A DNA stretch of 64,000 nucleotides from JBBPZA01 sp038330095 (GCA_038330095.1 JBBQNQ010000001.1:27963-91962); one strand, 5' to 3'; positions 44,260-53,269 are shown, numbered from the stretch's first letter. Numbers and translations are program-made. Notes: generated from the letters alone by a model not told the origin.

Positions 44260-44462
44260 CGGCGTAAGTCCGGGTCTGCCTTCGCCGTGCCGGGCTGAAC
44301 GGCGGCAACGAGGGAGAAGGGTGGGGCGATTTCCGGTCGTAATGCGTCCGTTATTCGACCCACCCCCGCTCAGTCCATCCCCTCCGCCGTTCGTCTTCTT
44401 GCAGGCGCCGAGCGCTCAGAAAGGTCACTCGGCGGGGCCCGAGAGCGCTCAGCGCTCCTCTC
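44260..44462. other. Convergent intergenic region with a candidate hairpin
   Basis: About 200 bases between convergent genes. CGCCGAG (44406-44412) and CTCGGCG (44428-44434) could form a seven-pair stem with a 15-base loop, a possible bidirectional terminator. Nothing else is supported. Confidence 0.4.
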
Positions 44463-45797
44463 TCACTTCACCAGCCGCACCTCCAGCCCGACCAGGCCGG
44501 TCGCGTCGCCTGCTCCGCCGAGGAGGCCGAGAATTCGCGCGACGTAGCCTCGGGTCTCAGGGATCGGGGGGACGCACATGCAGGCCGCCACGCGGGCGGG
44601 GCCTGCGTTGTAGGCGGCCAGGGCGAGCGGGACCGCGGCGAAGCGACGCAGCAGGTCGCGCATCAGGCGCCCCTGGGCGTCTATGGCCTGCTCGGGATCG
44701 AAGGGGTCGCGCAGTCCGAAGCTGGCGGCGGTGCCGGGCATGAACTGGGCGATGCCCTGGGCGCCCGCCGAGGAGGTGGCGTTCGGGTTGAAGTTCGACT
44801 CGGCATAGAGCTGGGCGGCCAGCAACCCCGCCGAGACGTTGTAGCGCTGGGCCGCACGCGAGATCATCGGCGCAAAGCGCGCCGGCACGAACGACGGGAT
44901 CGCGCTGCCGCCATCGCCTCGCGGCCCGCCCCACCCAACCGACCGCGAGCCGGGGTTGCGGGTGTAACCCCAATGCCAGGGCTCCCAGGAATACCGCTGG
45001 ATGAAGCCGAAGCGACCGCCGTTCGTGCGCATCCAGGCCATCGCCGAAGGCGGACCGAGGTCGAGCTCGGTGGCGAGGCGGTGCAGCGAGCGGCCGGGAG
45101 GGGCGACCCAGCGCGGGTCCGGATTGGCCGCGAACAGGCGGGCCTGCTCGGCGTCGCTGCGGTAAGCGCTGTTGATGATCAGGTTGACGCCGGCTGCGCG
45201 GGCGGCCGCGTACATGCGGTCGAAGGCGAGCGCGACGTCGGGACGCATGGGCTTGCCCTGGCGGTAGGCCAGTGGACCGTTGTAGCCGCCTCCCGTCGCG
45301 AAGCCGGAGGCCCCCGCGCCGAAGGCGGGAGCAAGCTCCGCCTCGGCGCTCGACTTCACCATCACCGATCGTCGCTTGCCCGCCGCCTCGACCGTGACCG
45401 GGTCGCGCACGACCACGCGGATGAGCACCGGCGCGATCGTGCGTCGGTCCGGGAAGGTCACGGTGACGACGCGTGCCCCGTTGCGGCCGGCCGTCTCGAA
45501 GGCCACGCGCCGGCCCAGCGCGAGGTAGTCGCCCTTCTCGAGGTGGCGCGGGTTGCGCCGGCCGCCAACGCGGGGCGGCTCGAAGAGGCGCGGGTAGGCG
45601 ACGAGCATCGCGCGCGCGCCGGCGAGCGCGCCGAGGTCCGCGGCGCCCTGGTGGCGCCCCTTCGCGCCGATCCCCCGGGCTATGGCGCCGAGGACGAAGG
45701 CCCCGACCAGCACCGCCGCCATCGCGCCAACGAGGAGCAGCAGCGCCTGCCCGCGCTCCTCGCGCAGCGCGCCCCATACCGGCCGCCGGCCCCTCAT
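44463..45797 (-). CDS. TadG-like N-terminus fused to DD-peptidase and lytic transglycosylase
   Basis: 444 residues in three parts. Residues 1-65 look like a Tad pilin-like/TadG N-terminus (EERGQALLLLVGAMAAVLVG, then a helix and QGAADLGALAGARAM). About 160-265 is a VanY/D-Ala-D-Ala carboxypeptidase-type domain (INSAYRSDAEQARLF, SLHRLATELDLG and WEPWHWGYTR). About 290-430 is an SLT lytic transglycosylase (LAAQLYAESNFNPNATSSAG, AQGIAQFMPGTAASFG and ALAAYNAGPARV). It is the last gene of a four-gene Tad-type cluster, which suggests local wall remodelling during pilus or secretion-system assembly. The fusion is unusual. Confidence 0.8.
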   Translation of the reverse strand: MRGRRPVWGALREERGQALLLLVGAMAAVLVGAFVLGAIARGIGAKGRHQGAADLGALAGARAMLVAYPRLFEPPRVGGRRNPRHLEKGDYLALGRRVAFETAGRNGARVVTVTFPDRRTIAPVLIRVVVRDPVTVEAAGKRRSVMVKSSAEAELAPAFGAGASGFATGGGYNGPLAYRQGKPMRPDVALAFDRMYAAARAAGVNLIINSAYRSDAEQARLFAANPDPRWVAPPGRSLHRLATELDLGPPSAMAWMRTNGGRFGFIQRYSWEPWHWGYTRNPGSRSVGWGGPRGDGGSAIPSFVPARFAPMISRAAQRYNVSAGLLAAQLYAESNFNPNATSSAGAQGIAQFMPGTAASFGLRDPFDPEQAIDAQGRLMRDLLRRFAAVPLALAAYNAGPARVAACMCVPPIPETRGYVARILGLLGGAGDATGLVGLEVRLVK

Positions 45798-46435
45798 CAC
45801 GCCTCCTCCGGGAACGGAGCGGGGACCTTGGCCGTGAGCCCGGCCAGCGCCAGCGCCCGCGAGATCGGTGGCAGGGACGCCGGGATTCGCCGCACCGGCG
45901 GACCGAGGGTGGCGAGGCGGGCCGCGGCGAGGCGGGACAGCGGGTCGTCGGGATCCTCCGAGGCGATAATGAGGGTGTCTTGGTCGGCGAGCACGTCGTC
46001 GAGCGCTGCCGTGCGGGGGCCAGTTACGACGAAGACGCATGGCGCTTCCGAGGCCGCAGTCGCCCGGCCCAGGGCGCCGACGGCCGCCTCCGCGTCGCCC
46101 GGCAGGTCGATCCGCACTACGCGACCCGCCGTGTAGGCACGCAGGCCTCGTGCTCGCAGCGAGCTGCAGAGGCGGCGCGCACGATGACCCGACGGCGCAC
46201 CGAGGCCGGACGTGGCAGGCCCTCCGGGCCGCCACAGCGCAGCGATCGCGAACGGCGTCCGTGCACGCCGGGCCGTCGCCAGTGCGACGCCCGAGCCCAG
46301 CGCGACCGCCTCCTCCGGCGGGCAGAGCAGGGCGATCGACTCGGCGGGGAGAGACGAGGCGACGGTCGCGAGCGGCGGGCGGCGGGGCGCGGGCTGGACG
46401 AACACCGAGGACAGGCGCCCGAGCAGCTCGTTCAC
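45797..46435 (-). CDS. Uncharacterised protein of the Tad-type cluster
   Basis: 212 residues from a GTG. Two Rossmann-like stretches are suggested: ESIALLCPPEEAVALGSG and APCVFVVTGPRTAALDDVLA, with a later TLIIASEDPDD. There is no P-loop. It overlaps the upstream TadE-like gene by four bases and the downstream fusion by one (TGATG). It may be a degenerate CpaE/TadZ-like factor, but I cannot support that firmly. Confidence 0.5.
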   Translation of the reverse strand: MNELLGRLSSVFVQPAPRRPPLATVASSLPAESIALLCPPEEAVALGSGVALATARRARTPFAIAALWRPGGPATSGLGAPSGHRARRLCSSLRARGLRAYTAGRVVRIDLPGDAEAAVGALGRATAASEAPCVFVVTGPRTAALDDVLADQDTLIIASEDPDDPLSRLAAARLATLGPPVRRIPASLPPISRALALAGLTAKVPAPFPEEA

Positions 46436-46788
46436 GTCGACCTCCGTCCCGCATCGGCGCGGGCATCCGCGGTCAGCATCCTGGCTATGGAGCGAGTGAG
46501 CGCCGGGGGTCGCATGCTGACCCGGACCGTGCGGCCACGCACCTCGATCGTCACCCGATCACGCGACCACCCGGGCAGGGCGTCGCGCACCGCCTGCCGT
46601 GGCTCTCGCTGCTGGAGGATCGCCACCGCGCCCGCCTCCGCCGCATGGTCGGCAAGCTCGGCGGCGACACCCGCCGCGAGCAGTTGCATGACCGCTGCGG
46701 CGACCAGCGCGAGCATGGGAAGCAGAGCGACGATCTCCACCGACGACTGGCCACGCGACGAGCGGGCCCTTCCGAGCGCGCGCCTCAT
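46432..46788 (-). CDS. TadE-like pseudopilin protein
   Basis: 118 residues. The N-terminus RGQSSVEIVALLPMLALVAA is the TadE/G prepilin-like motif with the conserved glutamate, followed by a long hydrophobic helix and a beta-rich C-terminal domain. It would be membrane-embedded or part of a pilus. It overlaps both neighbours (ATGA and GTGA). Confidence 0.8.
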   Translation of the reverse strand: MRRALGRARSSRGQSSVEIVALLPMLALVAAAVMQLLAAGVAAELADHAAEAGAVAILQQREPRQAVRDALPGWSRDRVTIEVRGRTVRVSMRPPALTRSIARMLTADARADAGRRST

Positions 46789-47141
46789 CCCTTCCCCTGC
46801 GGCTCGAAGCGGGCCGTCGCACGCACGGTGGTCAGCGCGTCGCCGAAGATCACCGCACGGACGGGCACGGCGACCTGGATCCCGCCGTCGGAGCGCTTGC
46901 GCACGCGCAAACCCCGCTCGAGATTCTCGGGCAGGGCGCCGCGGGCGGCCAGAGCCGCGTCGGCCCCCACGGCCTGCGCCCGCGCCGCCGAGCGCGCCGC
47001 CGAGCCCGCGAGCCACAAGGCCTGCCCGGCGACCGCCGCCTGCCACATCATCGCCGCGAGCAGCGCCACGACCGGCAGCAGCACCACGAGTTCGACGCTC
47101 GCCTGCCCTCGTTCGTCACCCCACCGGCGCATGGGCGGCAC
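46785..47141 (-). CDS. TadE-like pseudopilin protein
   Basis: 118 residues. ERGQASVELVVLLPVVALLA again gives the TadE-type motif; a C-terminal beta-rich domain (GIQVAVPVRAVIFGDALTT) follows. It is the first of the cluster and probably a partner of the next TadE-like protein. The ATPase and secretin-type genes of a full Tad system are not in the window. Confidence 0.8.
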   Translation of the reverse strand: MPPMRRWGDERGQASVELVVLLPVVALLAAMMWQAAVAGQALWLAGSAARSAARAQAVGADAALAARGALPENLERGLRVRKRSDGGIQVAVPVRAVIFGDALTTVRATARFEPQGKG

Positions 47142-47211
47142 GCTCCAGGAGCGCAGCGCGCGGAGCTACGCGCGATGGTTGCGAGTCAGCACAAAAGCTG
47201 TGGAGAAAGCG

Positions 47212-47565
47212 CTACGCGTACGCGCGCCAGGCGCGCCACACGGTGAAGATCGCGAACACGGCGCCTCCGATCAAGACGAACCACAGCATCGTTCCGATAC
47301 CGGTCGCGAACAGCCGGTTCGACGCGGTCAAGGTCAGGACGACCACAGCAACGGCGCCGTAGAGCAGGGTTCGGTTGCGGTCGCCGATGCCGAAGAGGTC
47401 CAAGCGGTGGTCCGCGTACAGCCGGGCCACGAACCAAGCGAGGCCCCCGAACATGATCAGCGACAGCAACGTGCCGAAGAACGCCGCCGCCGGCCAGCCG
47501 CCCGGAAGGAAGGCCACGGCAGCCGCAATGGCGAGGACGATCAGTGCGTTACGCGCGGCGGTCAC
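47212..47565 (-). CDS. Three-to-four-helix membrane protein
   Basis: 117 residues, mostly hydrophobic: ALIVLAIAAAVAFLPGG, FFGTLLSLIMFGGLAWFVARL, LLYGAVAVVVLTLTAS and MLWFVLIGGAVFAIFTVWRA. A segment of charged residues (YADHRLDLFGIGDRNR) separates helices 2 and 3. The pattern recurs in actinobacteria without known function. TAGCAT lies nine bases before the GTG start. Confidence 0.65.
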   Translation of the reverse strand: MTAARNALIVLAIAAAVAFLPGGWPAAAFFGTLLSLIMFGGLAWFVARLYADHRLDLFGIGDRNRTLLYGAVAVVVLTLTASNRLFATGIGTMLWFVLIGGAVFAIFTVWRAWRAYA

Positions 47566-47590
47566 GTACGGGGAATGCTAGCCGTGAGAC

Positions 47591-47635
47591 CGAGACTGCA
47601 CTTGAACCGAATGATTCGGCTCAACAGCAGTCTCG
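47591..47635 (-). terminator. Strong long hairpin downstream of the response regulator gene
   Basis: CGAGACTGC pairs with GCAGTCTCG (nine pairs); after a 2x2 internal loop, TTGAACCGAA pairs with TTCGGCTCAA with one mismatch; the loop is TGA. It begins about 50 bases after the response regulator stop. It is likely a terminator, although it lacks a U tract. Confidence 0.55.
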
Positions 47636-47684
47636 CGCGCCCGAGGGGCCCAGGAGGCTCGCCGACCGATGCGGGCCGCCGCGT

Positions 47685-48542
47685 TCAGCCAGCGAAGCTC
47701 GGCGTCTGGAGCGACGCCGCCGTCGGCGCGGGCGCGCCGTCCTCCACCGCGGCGGGCGACGCCGTCTCCTCGCGCTCCCCCAGCGGCTCAGCCGCGAAGC
47801 GGTAGCCGATCCCGAAGTGGGTGTGGATGTAGCGCCAGTCCGGTGAGGCCCTCTCCAGCTTCTGACGCAGCTTGCGCACGAAGACGTCGACCGAGCGATC
47901 TCCGTGGGCCATCGCGTAGCCCCAAACGCGCTGGTAGATCTCCTCGCGCTCGAGCACGTGGCCGCGCGACTCGGCGAGCAGGTGGATCAGCTCGAACTCC
48001 CGGCGGGTAAGCTCGACGCTCTCGCCGCGGACGAAGGCCTGGAACTGATCCAGGCGTATCTCGACCTCGCCGGCACTCAGCGGCCCGCGCTCGTCGCGCG
48101 CCTCGGCGCGCTTGCGCCGCCGCACGACCGCCTCCACGCGCGCGATGAGCTCCTCCGGGTGGCAGGGCTTGGTCACCCAGTCATCGGCGCCCATCCTCAA
48201 GCCCCGCACCCGCTGGGCGACCGTCGAGGAGCCGGTGCAGACGACCACGCCGAGGCCCGGGAGGACACCGCACACCCGCTCAAGGTACTCCCAGCCCTGC
48301 GGGCCGAGCGTCGCCAGGTCGAGGACGAGCGCGCTCAGGCGCATCGCCACGATCGCGTCGGTGGGGACCGCGCTCGCGAGCACGCGGTGCTGCCAGCCGA
48401 CGCCGTCCAGGCGGCGGGTGAGCACCTGCAGGAACCCGCTGTCGGAGTCGATGATGGCCAGCCGAGTCGCGGCGTGGCCTGGCGCGGCGCGACGGCCCGC
48501 GCTGGTATCGGGGGCCTGGGCGGCCAGCGTCATGTGATCCAT
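47685..48542 (-). CDS. OmpR/PhoB-type response regulator
   Basis: 285 residues. The receiver domain covers about 28-142: the acidic pocket is IIDSDSGF, the phospho-acceptor is probably in VLDLATLG, and the lysine is in DWVTKPCHPEEL. The C-terminal winged helix (about 160-255) has VELTRREFELIHLLAE and GDRSVDVFVRKLRQKLE. The pocket starts with IIDSD where DDD/DDE is usual, so phosphorylation may be unusual. It lies just downstream of phoU, so a PhoP/PhoB role is likely. No histidine kinase is nearby. Confidence 0.85.
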   Translation of the reverse strand: MDHMTLAAQAPDTSAGRRAAPGHAATRLAIIDSDSGFLQVLTRRLDGVGWQHRVLASAVPTDAIVAMRLSALVLDLATLGPQGWEYLERVCGVLPGLGVVVCTGSSTVAQRVRGLRMGADDWVTKPCHPEELIARVEAVVRRRKRAEARDERGPLSAGEVEIRLDQFQAFVRGESVELTRREFELIHLLAESRGHVLEREEIYQRVWGYAMAHGDRSVDVFVRKLRQKLERASPDWRYIHTHFGIGYRFAAEPLGEREETASPAAVEDGAPAPTAASLQTPSFAG

Positions 48543-48647
48543 GGCGCCGGTGAGGATAGAGGTCTGCCGCGACGCGACGTGGCGCGCGCGCCTGTGATCA
48601 CGACTTCTTCACAACCCTAGGCGCAAAATGGAGGCAAAAGGCGAAGC

Positions 48648-49340
48648 TCACTCCTCCCGGCTGCTCACCCGCGACGCGTCCGCGAACTCCCGGAACAGGC
48701 CGGTCACGACGAACGCGACCTGCTCGCCGACGTCCACTGCGTTGTCCCCGACCCGCTCCAGCGCCCGGGCGACGAGGATCATGTGCATCGCCCACTCGCG
48801 CACGTCAGCGTCGTCGCCCGCCTCCAACGCGAGCTTGAAGACCTCGCGGTTGTGGGCGTTGATGAGCTGGTCCTGGCGCACCAGGTCCTCCGCCAGCGCC
48901 ACGTCGCGCAGCTCGAAGGCCTGCTTGGACTGGCGCACCTCAGAGCGGGCGAGCTGCCCCATCTCCAGCACCTTCGCGAGGATCTCTTCGTGAATCGGCG
49001 GCTCGTGGCCGGACAGCGGGATGACCTTCGCGACGTTCACGCACTGGTCGCCCATGCGCTCGACGTGCTTGATGACGTGCAGCAGCGCGGCCACGAGCCG
49101 CAGGTCGCCGGCCACCGGCGCCTGGGTCGCGAGCAGGGACAGGATCCCCTGGTGCACCTCCAGGTAGCGGCCGTCGATCCGGTCATCGTCGACGATGACC
49201 AGCGAGGCGAGCTCGACGTCCTGGTGCTCGAGCGCCTCGAGCGCGCGGCCCAGGGTGCTCTCCACCATGTCCAGGCCGCCGAGGGCCTGCTCCTCGAGCT
49301 TGCGCAACTCCTGCCGGAAGGCGTAACGCGCCTCGTGCAT
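48648..49340 (-). CDS. phoU: PhoU phosphate-signalling protein
   Basis: 230 residues with the two PhoU three-helix repeats. Metal-cluster motifs: VIDDDRIDGRYLEVHQ, KHVERMGDQCVNVAK in the first repeat and ALERVGDNAVDVGEQ in the second. PhoU represses the Pho response when phosphate is ample and restrains Pst transport. It is the last gene of pstSCAB-phoU, 15 bases after pstB. Confidence 0.95.
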   Translation of the reverse strand: MHEARYAFRQELRKLEEQALGGLDMVESTLGRALEALEHQDVELASLVIVDDDRIDGRYLEVHQGILSLLATQAPVAGDLRLVAALLHVIKHVERMGDQCVNVAKVIPLSGHEPPIHEEILAKVLEMGQLARSEVRQSKQAFELRDVALAEDLVRQDQLINAHNREVFKLALEAGDDADVREWAMHMILVARALERVGDNAVDVGEQVAFVVTGLFREFADASRVSSREE

Positions 49341-49355
49341 GGCCGTCGCCGTCCC

Positions 49356-50234
49356 CTAGCCGAACTTCCCGGTGACGTACTCCTCGGTGCGGCTGTCGTC
49401 GGGGTTGGTGAAGATCTTCTCCGTAGCCGCGAACTCGACCATGTCGCCCGTGAGCATGAACGCGGTTCTGTCGGCGACACGCGCCGCCTGCTGCATGTTG
49501 TGGGTGACGATGACGATCGTGTAGCGCCGCTTGAGCTCGGCGATCAGCTCCTCGATCTTGAGCGTCGCGATCGGGTCCAGGGCCGAGCAGGGCTCGTCCA
49601 TGAGTATGACCTCGGGCTCCACCGCGATCGTCCGCGCGATGCAGAGGCGCTGCTGCTGGCCGCCCGAGAGGCCGACGCCCGGCGTGCCCAGCCGGTCTTT
49701 GACCTCCTCCCACAGGCCGGCGCCGCGCAGGGAGCTCTCGACCTTCTCGTTGAGGTCCTTCCCGCGCGCGCCGCTCAGCCGCATCCCCGCGGCCACGTTG
49801 TCGAACACCGACATGGTCGGGAAGGGGTTGGGCTTCTGGAAGACCATCCCGACCGCCCGTCGCACCGCGACGACGTCGATCGACGCGTCGTAGACGTCGA
49901 TGTCGTCGAGGAGCACCTCGCCCGAGGCGCGGGCCCCCGGGATCTCCTCGTGCATGCGGTTCAGGCAGCGCACCATCGTCGACTTGCCGCAGCCCGAGGG
50001 GCCGATGATCGCCGTAACGTGGTTGGGCTCGAACACGAGATCGAGGCCCTTCACGGCGTGATTGTCGCCGTAGTAGGCGTTCAGGCTCTTCACGGTGATG
50101 CGGCGCGCCGCGCCGGTGCCCGGCGCGGGCTTCGGCTCGGGCTTCGCCACTACCGCCTGGCGCTGGAGGGATTGGTCCGCCACCTCGTCGGTCGCCTCCC
50201 GTGTGGTCTCCGGGGTCTGCTGATCGGGATTCAC
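49356..50234 (-). CDS. pstB: Phosphate ABC transporter ATP-binding protein
   Basis: 292 residues. Walker A GPSGCGKSTMVRCLNRMHE is the PstB form; GMVFQKPNPFPTMSVFDNV is the Q-loop region; signature LSGGQQQRLCIAR and Walker B VILMDEPCSALDP follow. About 45 extra N-terminal residues are Thr/Pro-rich. GTG start overlaps the pstA stop (GTGA). Confidence 0.97.
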   Translation of the reverse strand: MNPDQQTPETTREATDEVADQSLQRQAVVAKPEPKPAPGTGAARRITVKSLNAYYGDNHAVKGLDLVFEPNHVTAIIGPSGCGKSTMVRCLNRMHEEIPGARASGEVLLDDIDVYDASIDVVAVRRAVGMVFQKPNPFPTMSVFDNVAAGMRLSGARGKDLNEKVESSLRGAGLWEEVKDRLGTPGVGLSGGQQQRLCIARTIAVEPEVILMDEPCSALDPIATLKIEELIAELKRRYTIVIVTHNMQQAARVADRTAFMLTGDMVEFAATEKIFTNPDDSRTEEYVTGKFG

Positions 50235-51097
50235 GTGAGTCGGCTCCTTCGTTGGACGAGTCGTGCGATCAGGGTCAGCAGCAGGATCATCAGGACCAGG
50301 GTAAGCGCAGACCCCCACGCGCGCTCGACGATCCGGTCCTGGGCCTGCCGCACGTCGTTGAAGATCTGCGCGGGCAGCGAGTTCATCTGGTCGTTCAGGT
50401 TGAGCGTCGTGCCCTTGACGATCGTCGCCGTGAAGAGCAACGGCGCGGTCTCGCCGGCCGCGCGCGCGACGGCGAGCAGCGAGCCGGTGATCAGGCCGGG
50501 AAGCGCGGTGGGCAGCACCACGCGCAGCACTACCCGCCAGCGGGGCGCTCCCAGCGCCAGCGCGGCCTCGCGTAGCCCGTCGGGCACGAGGTTGAGGACA
50601 ACCTCCCCGGCCCGCGTCACCACCGGCAGCATCAGCAGCGCCAGGGCCAGCGAGCCCTTCCACCCGGCAAAGCCGCCGAACCCCGTGGCCAGAATGAGCG
50701 TGATGTAGATGAACAGGCCGAAGACGATCGACGGGACGCCGGTCATCACGTCGACGAAGTAACGGACGACGTTCGCGAACTTGCTTTCCTTGCCGTACTC
50801 GACGAGGTAGAGCGCGACGCCGATCCCGAAGGGAACGGCCATCAGCGTCGCCACCCCGACGATGAGCACGGTTCCCACTATCGCGCTGCGCACGCCGCCC
50901 GGCGATCCGAAGAAGCGCCCGCTGGGGTCGGTGGTGAAGAAGTCGACGCTCCACGCTCCGACGCCCTTGCTGAACAGGTAGTAGAGGACTAGGACGAGGG
51001 GGAGGATGGCCAGCCCTGTGAGGACTCCCACGACTCCGCGCATCACGGTGTCGGTGCGGCGCCGGCGCGGGCTGACGGGAGGCAGCACGGCGCTCAT
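50231..51097 (-). CDS. pstA: Phosphate ABC transporter permease PstA
   Basis: 288 residues with six membrane helices. The EAA loop reads GLREAALALGAPRWRVVLRV and the helix region has DVMTGVPSIVFGLF, both typical for PstA. It pairs with PstC as the phosphate channel. Overlaps its neighbours by four bases on both sides. Confidence 0.95.
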   Translation of the reverse strand: MSAVLPPVSPRRRRTDTVMRGVVGVLTGLAILPLVLVLYYLFSKGVGAWSVDFFTTDPSGRFFGSPGGVRSAIVGTVLIVGVATLMAVPFGIGVALYLVEYGKESKFANVVRYFVDVMTGVPSIVFGLFIYITLILATGFGGFAGWKGSLALALLMLPVVTRAGEVVLNLVPDGLREAALALGAPRWRVVLRVVLPTALPGLITGSLLAVARAAGETAPLLFTATIVKGTTLNLNDQMNSLPAQIFNDVRQAQDRIVERAWGSALTLVLMILLLTLIARLVQRRSRLT

Positions 51098-52089
51098 CCG
51101 GCCATCCCCTGCGGCACGCTGCGCTGCCCGCGCTGGGCACGCATCACGAAGTAGCGCGCGATCAGGTTGATGAACAGGGTCAGCACGAAGAGCACGAGGC
51201 CGGCGGCGATCAGCGAGGCGCGGTGCAGCGGGTCCGCAGCCGCTTCGCCGAACTCGTTGGCGATCACCGCGGCAAGGGTGTAGCCCTGGTCGAAGACCGA
51301 CTTGCCGATCTGAGGGGCGTTGCCGATCACCAGCGTCACCGCGATCGTCTCGCCGATTGCGCGCCCCAGCCCGAGCATCGCCGCACCCGAGATGCCGGCT
51401 CGCGAGTAGGGCAGGACCGCGATGCGGATCATCTCCCAGCGCGTCGCCCCGAGCGCGAGCGCCGCCTCCTTGTGCTCGGCCGGCACGGTCGCCATCACCT
51501 CGCGGCTGATCGCGCTGACGATCGGGATGATCATGATCGCCAGGATCAGGCTGGCGATGAAGTAGTTGGGGCCCGCGACGGTTGCCGTGGCCACGAACGG
51601 CACGAAAGAGAAGGTGTCCGAGAACCACTGCTCGGCAGGCCTGAGCTTGGGGATGAGCACGAACACCCCCCACAACCCATAGACGACAGACGGGACCGCG
51701 GCCAGCAGCTCGACGGTGATGGTGAGAGGCCCGCGAGCGCGCCGTGGACACAGCTCGGTGACGAAGACGGCCGTCGCGATGGCGATCGGCACGCCGATCA
51801 GCAGCGCGAGCGCCGACGTGATCAGCGTGCCGACCAGCAGCGCCAGCGCCCCGAAGGTCCCCTTGGAGACGTCCCAATCGTTGTCGAAGGTGAAGCCGAA
51901 GACGCCGAACTTGTCGAACGCCGGCTTGGCCTCGATGTACAGCCGGATGAAGAAGAACGCGATGATGACCAGGATCAGGCCCGCGAGGCCTGTCAGCCCC
52001 CAGCGCATGATGCGGTCGGGAAGCCGGGCGAGCGGCGACCGCTCGGTGATCGAGCGACCGCCGCCCTGGATTGCGCTCCCGGCTTCCAC
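51094..52089 (-). CDS. pstC: Phosphate ABC transporter permease PstC
   Basis: 331 residues with about six helices. Features are ELLAAVPSVVYGLWGVFVL and the EAA loop EHKEAALALGATRWEMIR. The long first extracytoplasmic loop is normal for PstC. The GTG start lies four bases after the pstS stop. Confidence 0.95.
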   Translation of the reverse strand: MEAGSAIQGGGRSITERSPLARLPDRIMRWGLTGLAGLILVIIAFFFIRLYIEAKPAFDKFGVFGFTFDNDWDVSKGTFGALALLVGTLITSALALLIGVPIAIATAVFVTELCPRRARGPLTITVELLAAVPSVVYGLWGVFVLIPKLRPAEQWFSDTFSFVPFVATATVAGPNYFIASLILAIMIIPIVSAISREVMATVPAEHKEAALALGATRWEMIRIAVLPYSRAGISGAAMLGLGRAIGETIAVTLVIGNAPQIGKSVFDQGYTLAAVIANEFGEAAADPLHRASLIAAGLVLFVLTLFINLIARYFVMRAQRGQRSVPQGMAG

Positions 52090-52093
52090 TGCC

Positions 52094-53206
52094 TTAGCTG
52101 CTGGTCCCGGTCGACAGCGCCTTGCCGTTGCACTCCAGCCCGTCGACCTTCTTGGTCGCCTGCGACTTGATGTTCGCCGGCAGCGCCGCGTACTGGATCT
52201 CGGGTGCCACGGCCTGGCCCGGCCCGAGGGCGTACTTGAGCCAGCTCTGGACCCGCTGCGCCGTGCCCTGGCTCTGCCCGGCCTTGCACCCGTCCTGGTA
52301 GACGAGCAGGAACGTGGACGAGGCAATCGGGTAGGCCTTCGGGTTGGGGGAGTCGATCGCGCTGAAGCGCAGGTCCGCCGGGACCTTGAGACCGTCACCG
52401 GCCGCCGAGGTCGACGCGAGCGTCGGCGCCACGAACTGGCCCGACTTGTTCTTCACGGCTGCGGTCGTGAAGTTGTTCTGCAGCGCGTAGGCCTCCTCGA
52501 CGTAGCCGACGCTGCCCTGGTTCTGCTTCACGCACGCGGCGACCCCGTCGTTGCCCTTGGCCCCGGTGCCCGTCGGCCACTTGACGGTCTTGTCGACGCC
52601 GGGCCCGCTCTTCCACGCGGGGCTGTAGGCCGCGAGGAAGCTCGTGTACAGCTTGGTGGTGCCCGACTCATCCGAGCGGTGGCAGACCGTGACGGTCTGG
52701 CTGGGCAGGCTTGCGCCCGGGTTCAGCGCCTTGATCTTGGGGTCGTTCCAGTTCTTGATCGTGCCCAGGAACAGGTCCGCGACGGTCGCGCCGTCGAGCT
52801 TCAGCCCCTTCGGGGCGCCCTGGACGTTGTAGGAGACCGTGACCGCCCCGAAGACCGTCGGGATGTGGACCGGCTCGCCCTTCTTCTGTGCGGCCTTGAG
52901 CTCCTCGTCGGTCATCGCCGCGTCGGTCGCGCCGAAGTCCACGGTGCCGGCGGTGAACTGGGCGATGCCGCCGCCCGAGCCGATCGCCTGGTAGTTGACG
53001 GTGGTGTCGCTCCGGTCCTTGAAGCGGGCGGCCCACTCGTCATAGACGGGCTGGGGGAACGTCGCTCCCGCGCCGTTGATCTTGCCGCCCTTCGGGCCGC
53101 TCGCTGCGCTGGACGTCGACTTGCTGTCGTTGCTCGACCCGCAGGCCGCGGCGCCGAGCGCGAGCAGTCCGGCGGAGCCGAGGGCCAGCCACTGACGTGA
53201 CTTCAC
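52094..53206 (-). CDS. pstS: Phosphate-binding lipoprotein PstS
   Basis: 370 residues. Lipoprotein signal ending LGAAAC, then a Ser-rich linker. The mature protein has GAGATFPQPVYDEWAARF, YQAIGSGGGIAQF and HRSDESGTTKLYTSFL, the phosphate-binding loops of PstS. GTG start with AAGGAG upstream. First gene of pstSCAB-phoU; a two-unit PHO box ends 78 bases upstream, inside the 3' end of the winged-helix gene. Confidence 0.97.
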   Translation of the reverse strand: MKSRQWLALGSAGLLALGAAACGSSNDSKSTSSAASGPKGGKINGAGATFPQPVYDEWAARFKDRSDTTVNYQAIGSGGGIAQFTAGTVDFGATDAAMTDEELKAAQKKGEPVHIPTVFGAVTVSYNVQGAPKGLKLDGATVADLFLGTIKNWNDPKIKALNPGASLPSQTVTVCHRSDESGTTKLYTSFLAAYSPAWKSGPGVDKTVKWPTGTGAKGNDGVAACVKQNQGSVGYVEEAYALQNNFTTAAVKNKSGQFVAPTLASTSAAGDGLKVPADLRFSAIDSPNPKAYPIASSTFLLVYQDGCKAGQSQGTAQRVQSWLKYALGPGQAVAPEIQYAALPANIKSQATKKVDGLECNGKALSTGTSS

Positions 53207-53269
53207 TGGGTCTCCTTCGTTTCGCTTGATCTTGCGTCGCGAGGCTCCCACGGAGGCCCACCCACTCTG

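Noticed and set aside
48594..48615. A further pair of TCAC units with 11-base spacing before the response regulator gene
   Set aside because: The cores point in the opposite direction to the gene (plus strand), unlike all other candidate boxes, and the units match less well.
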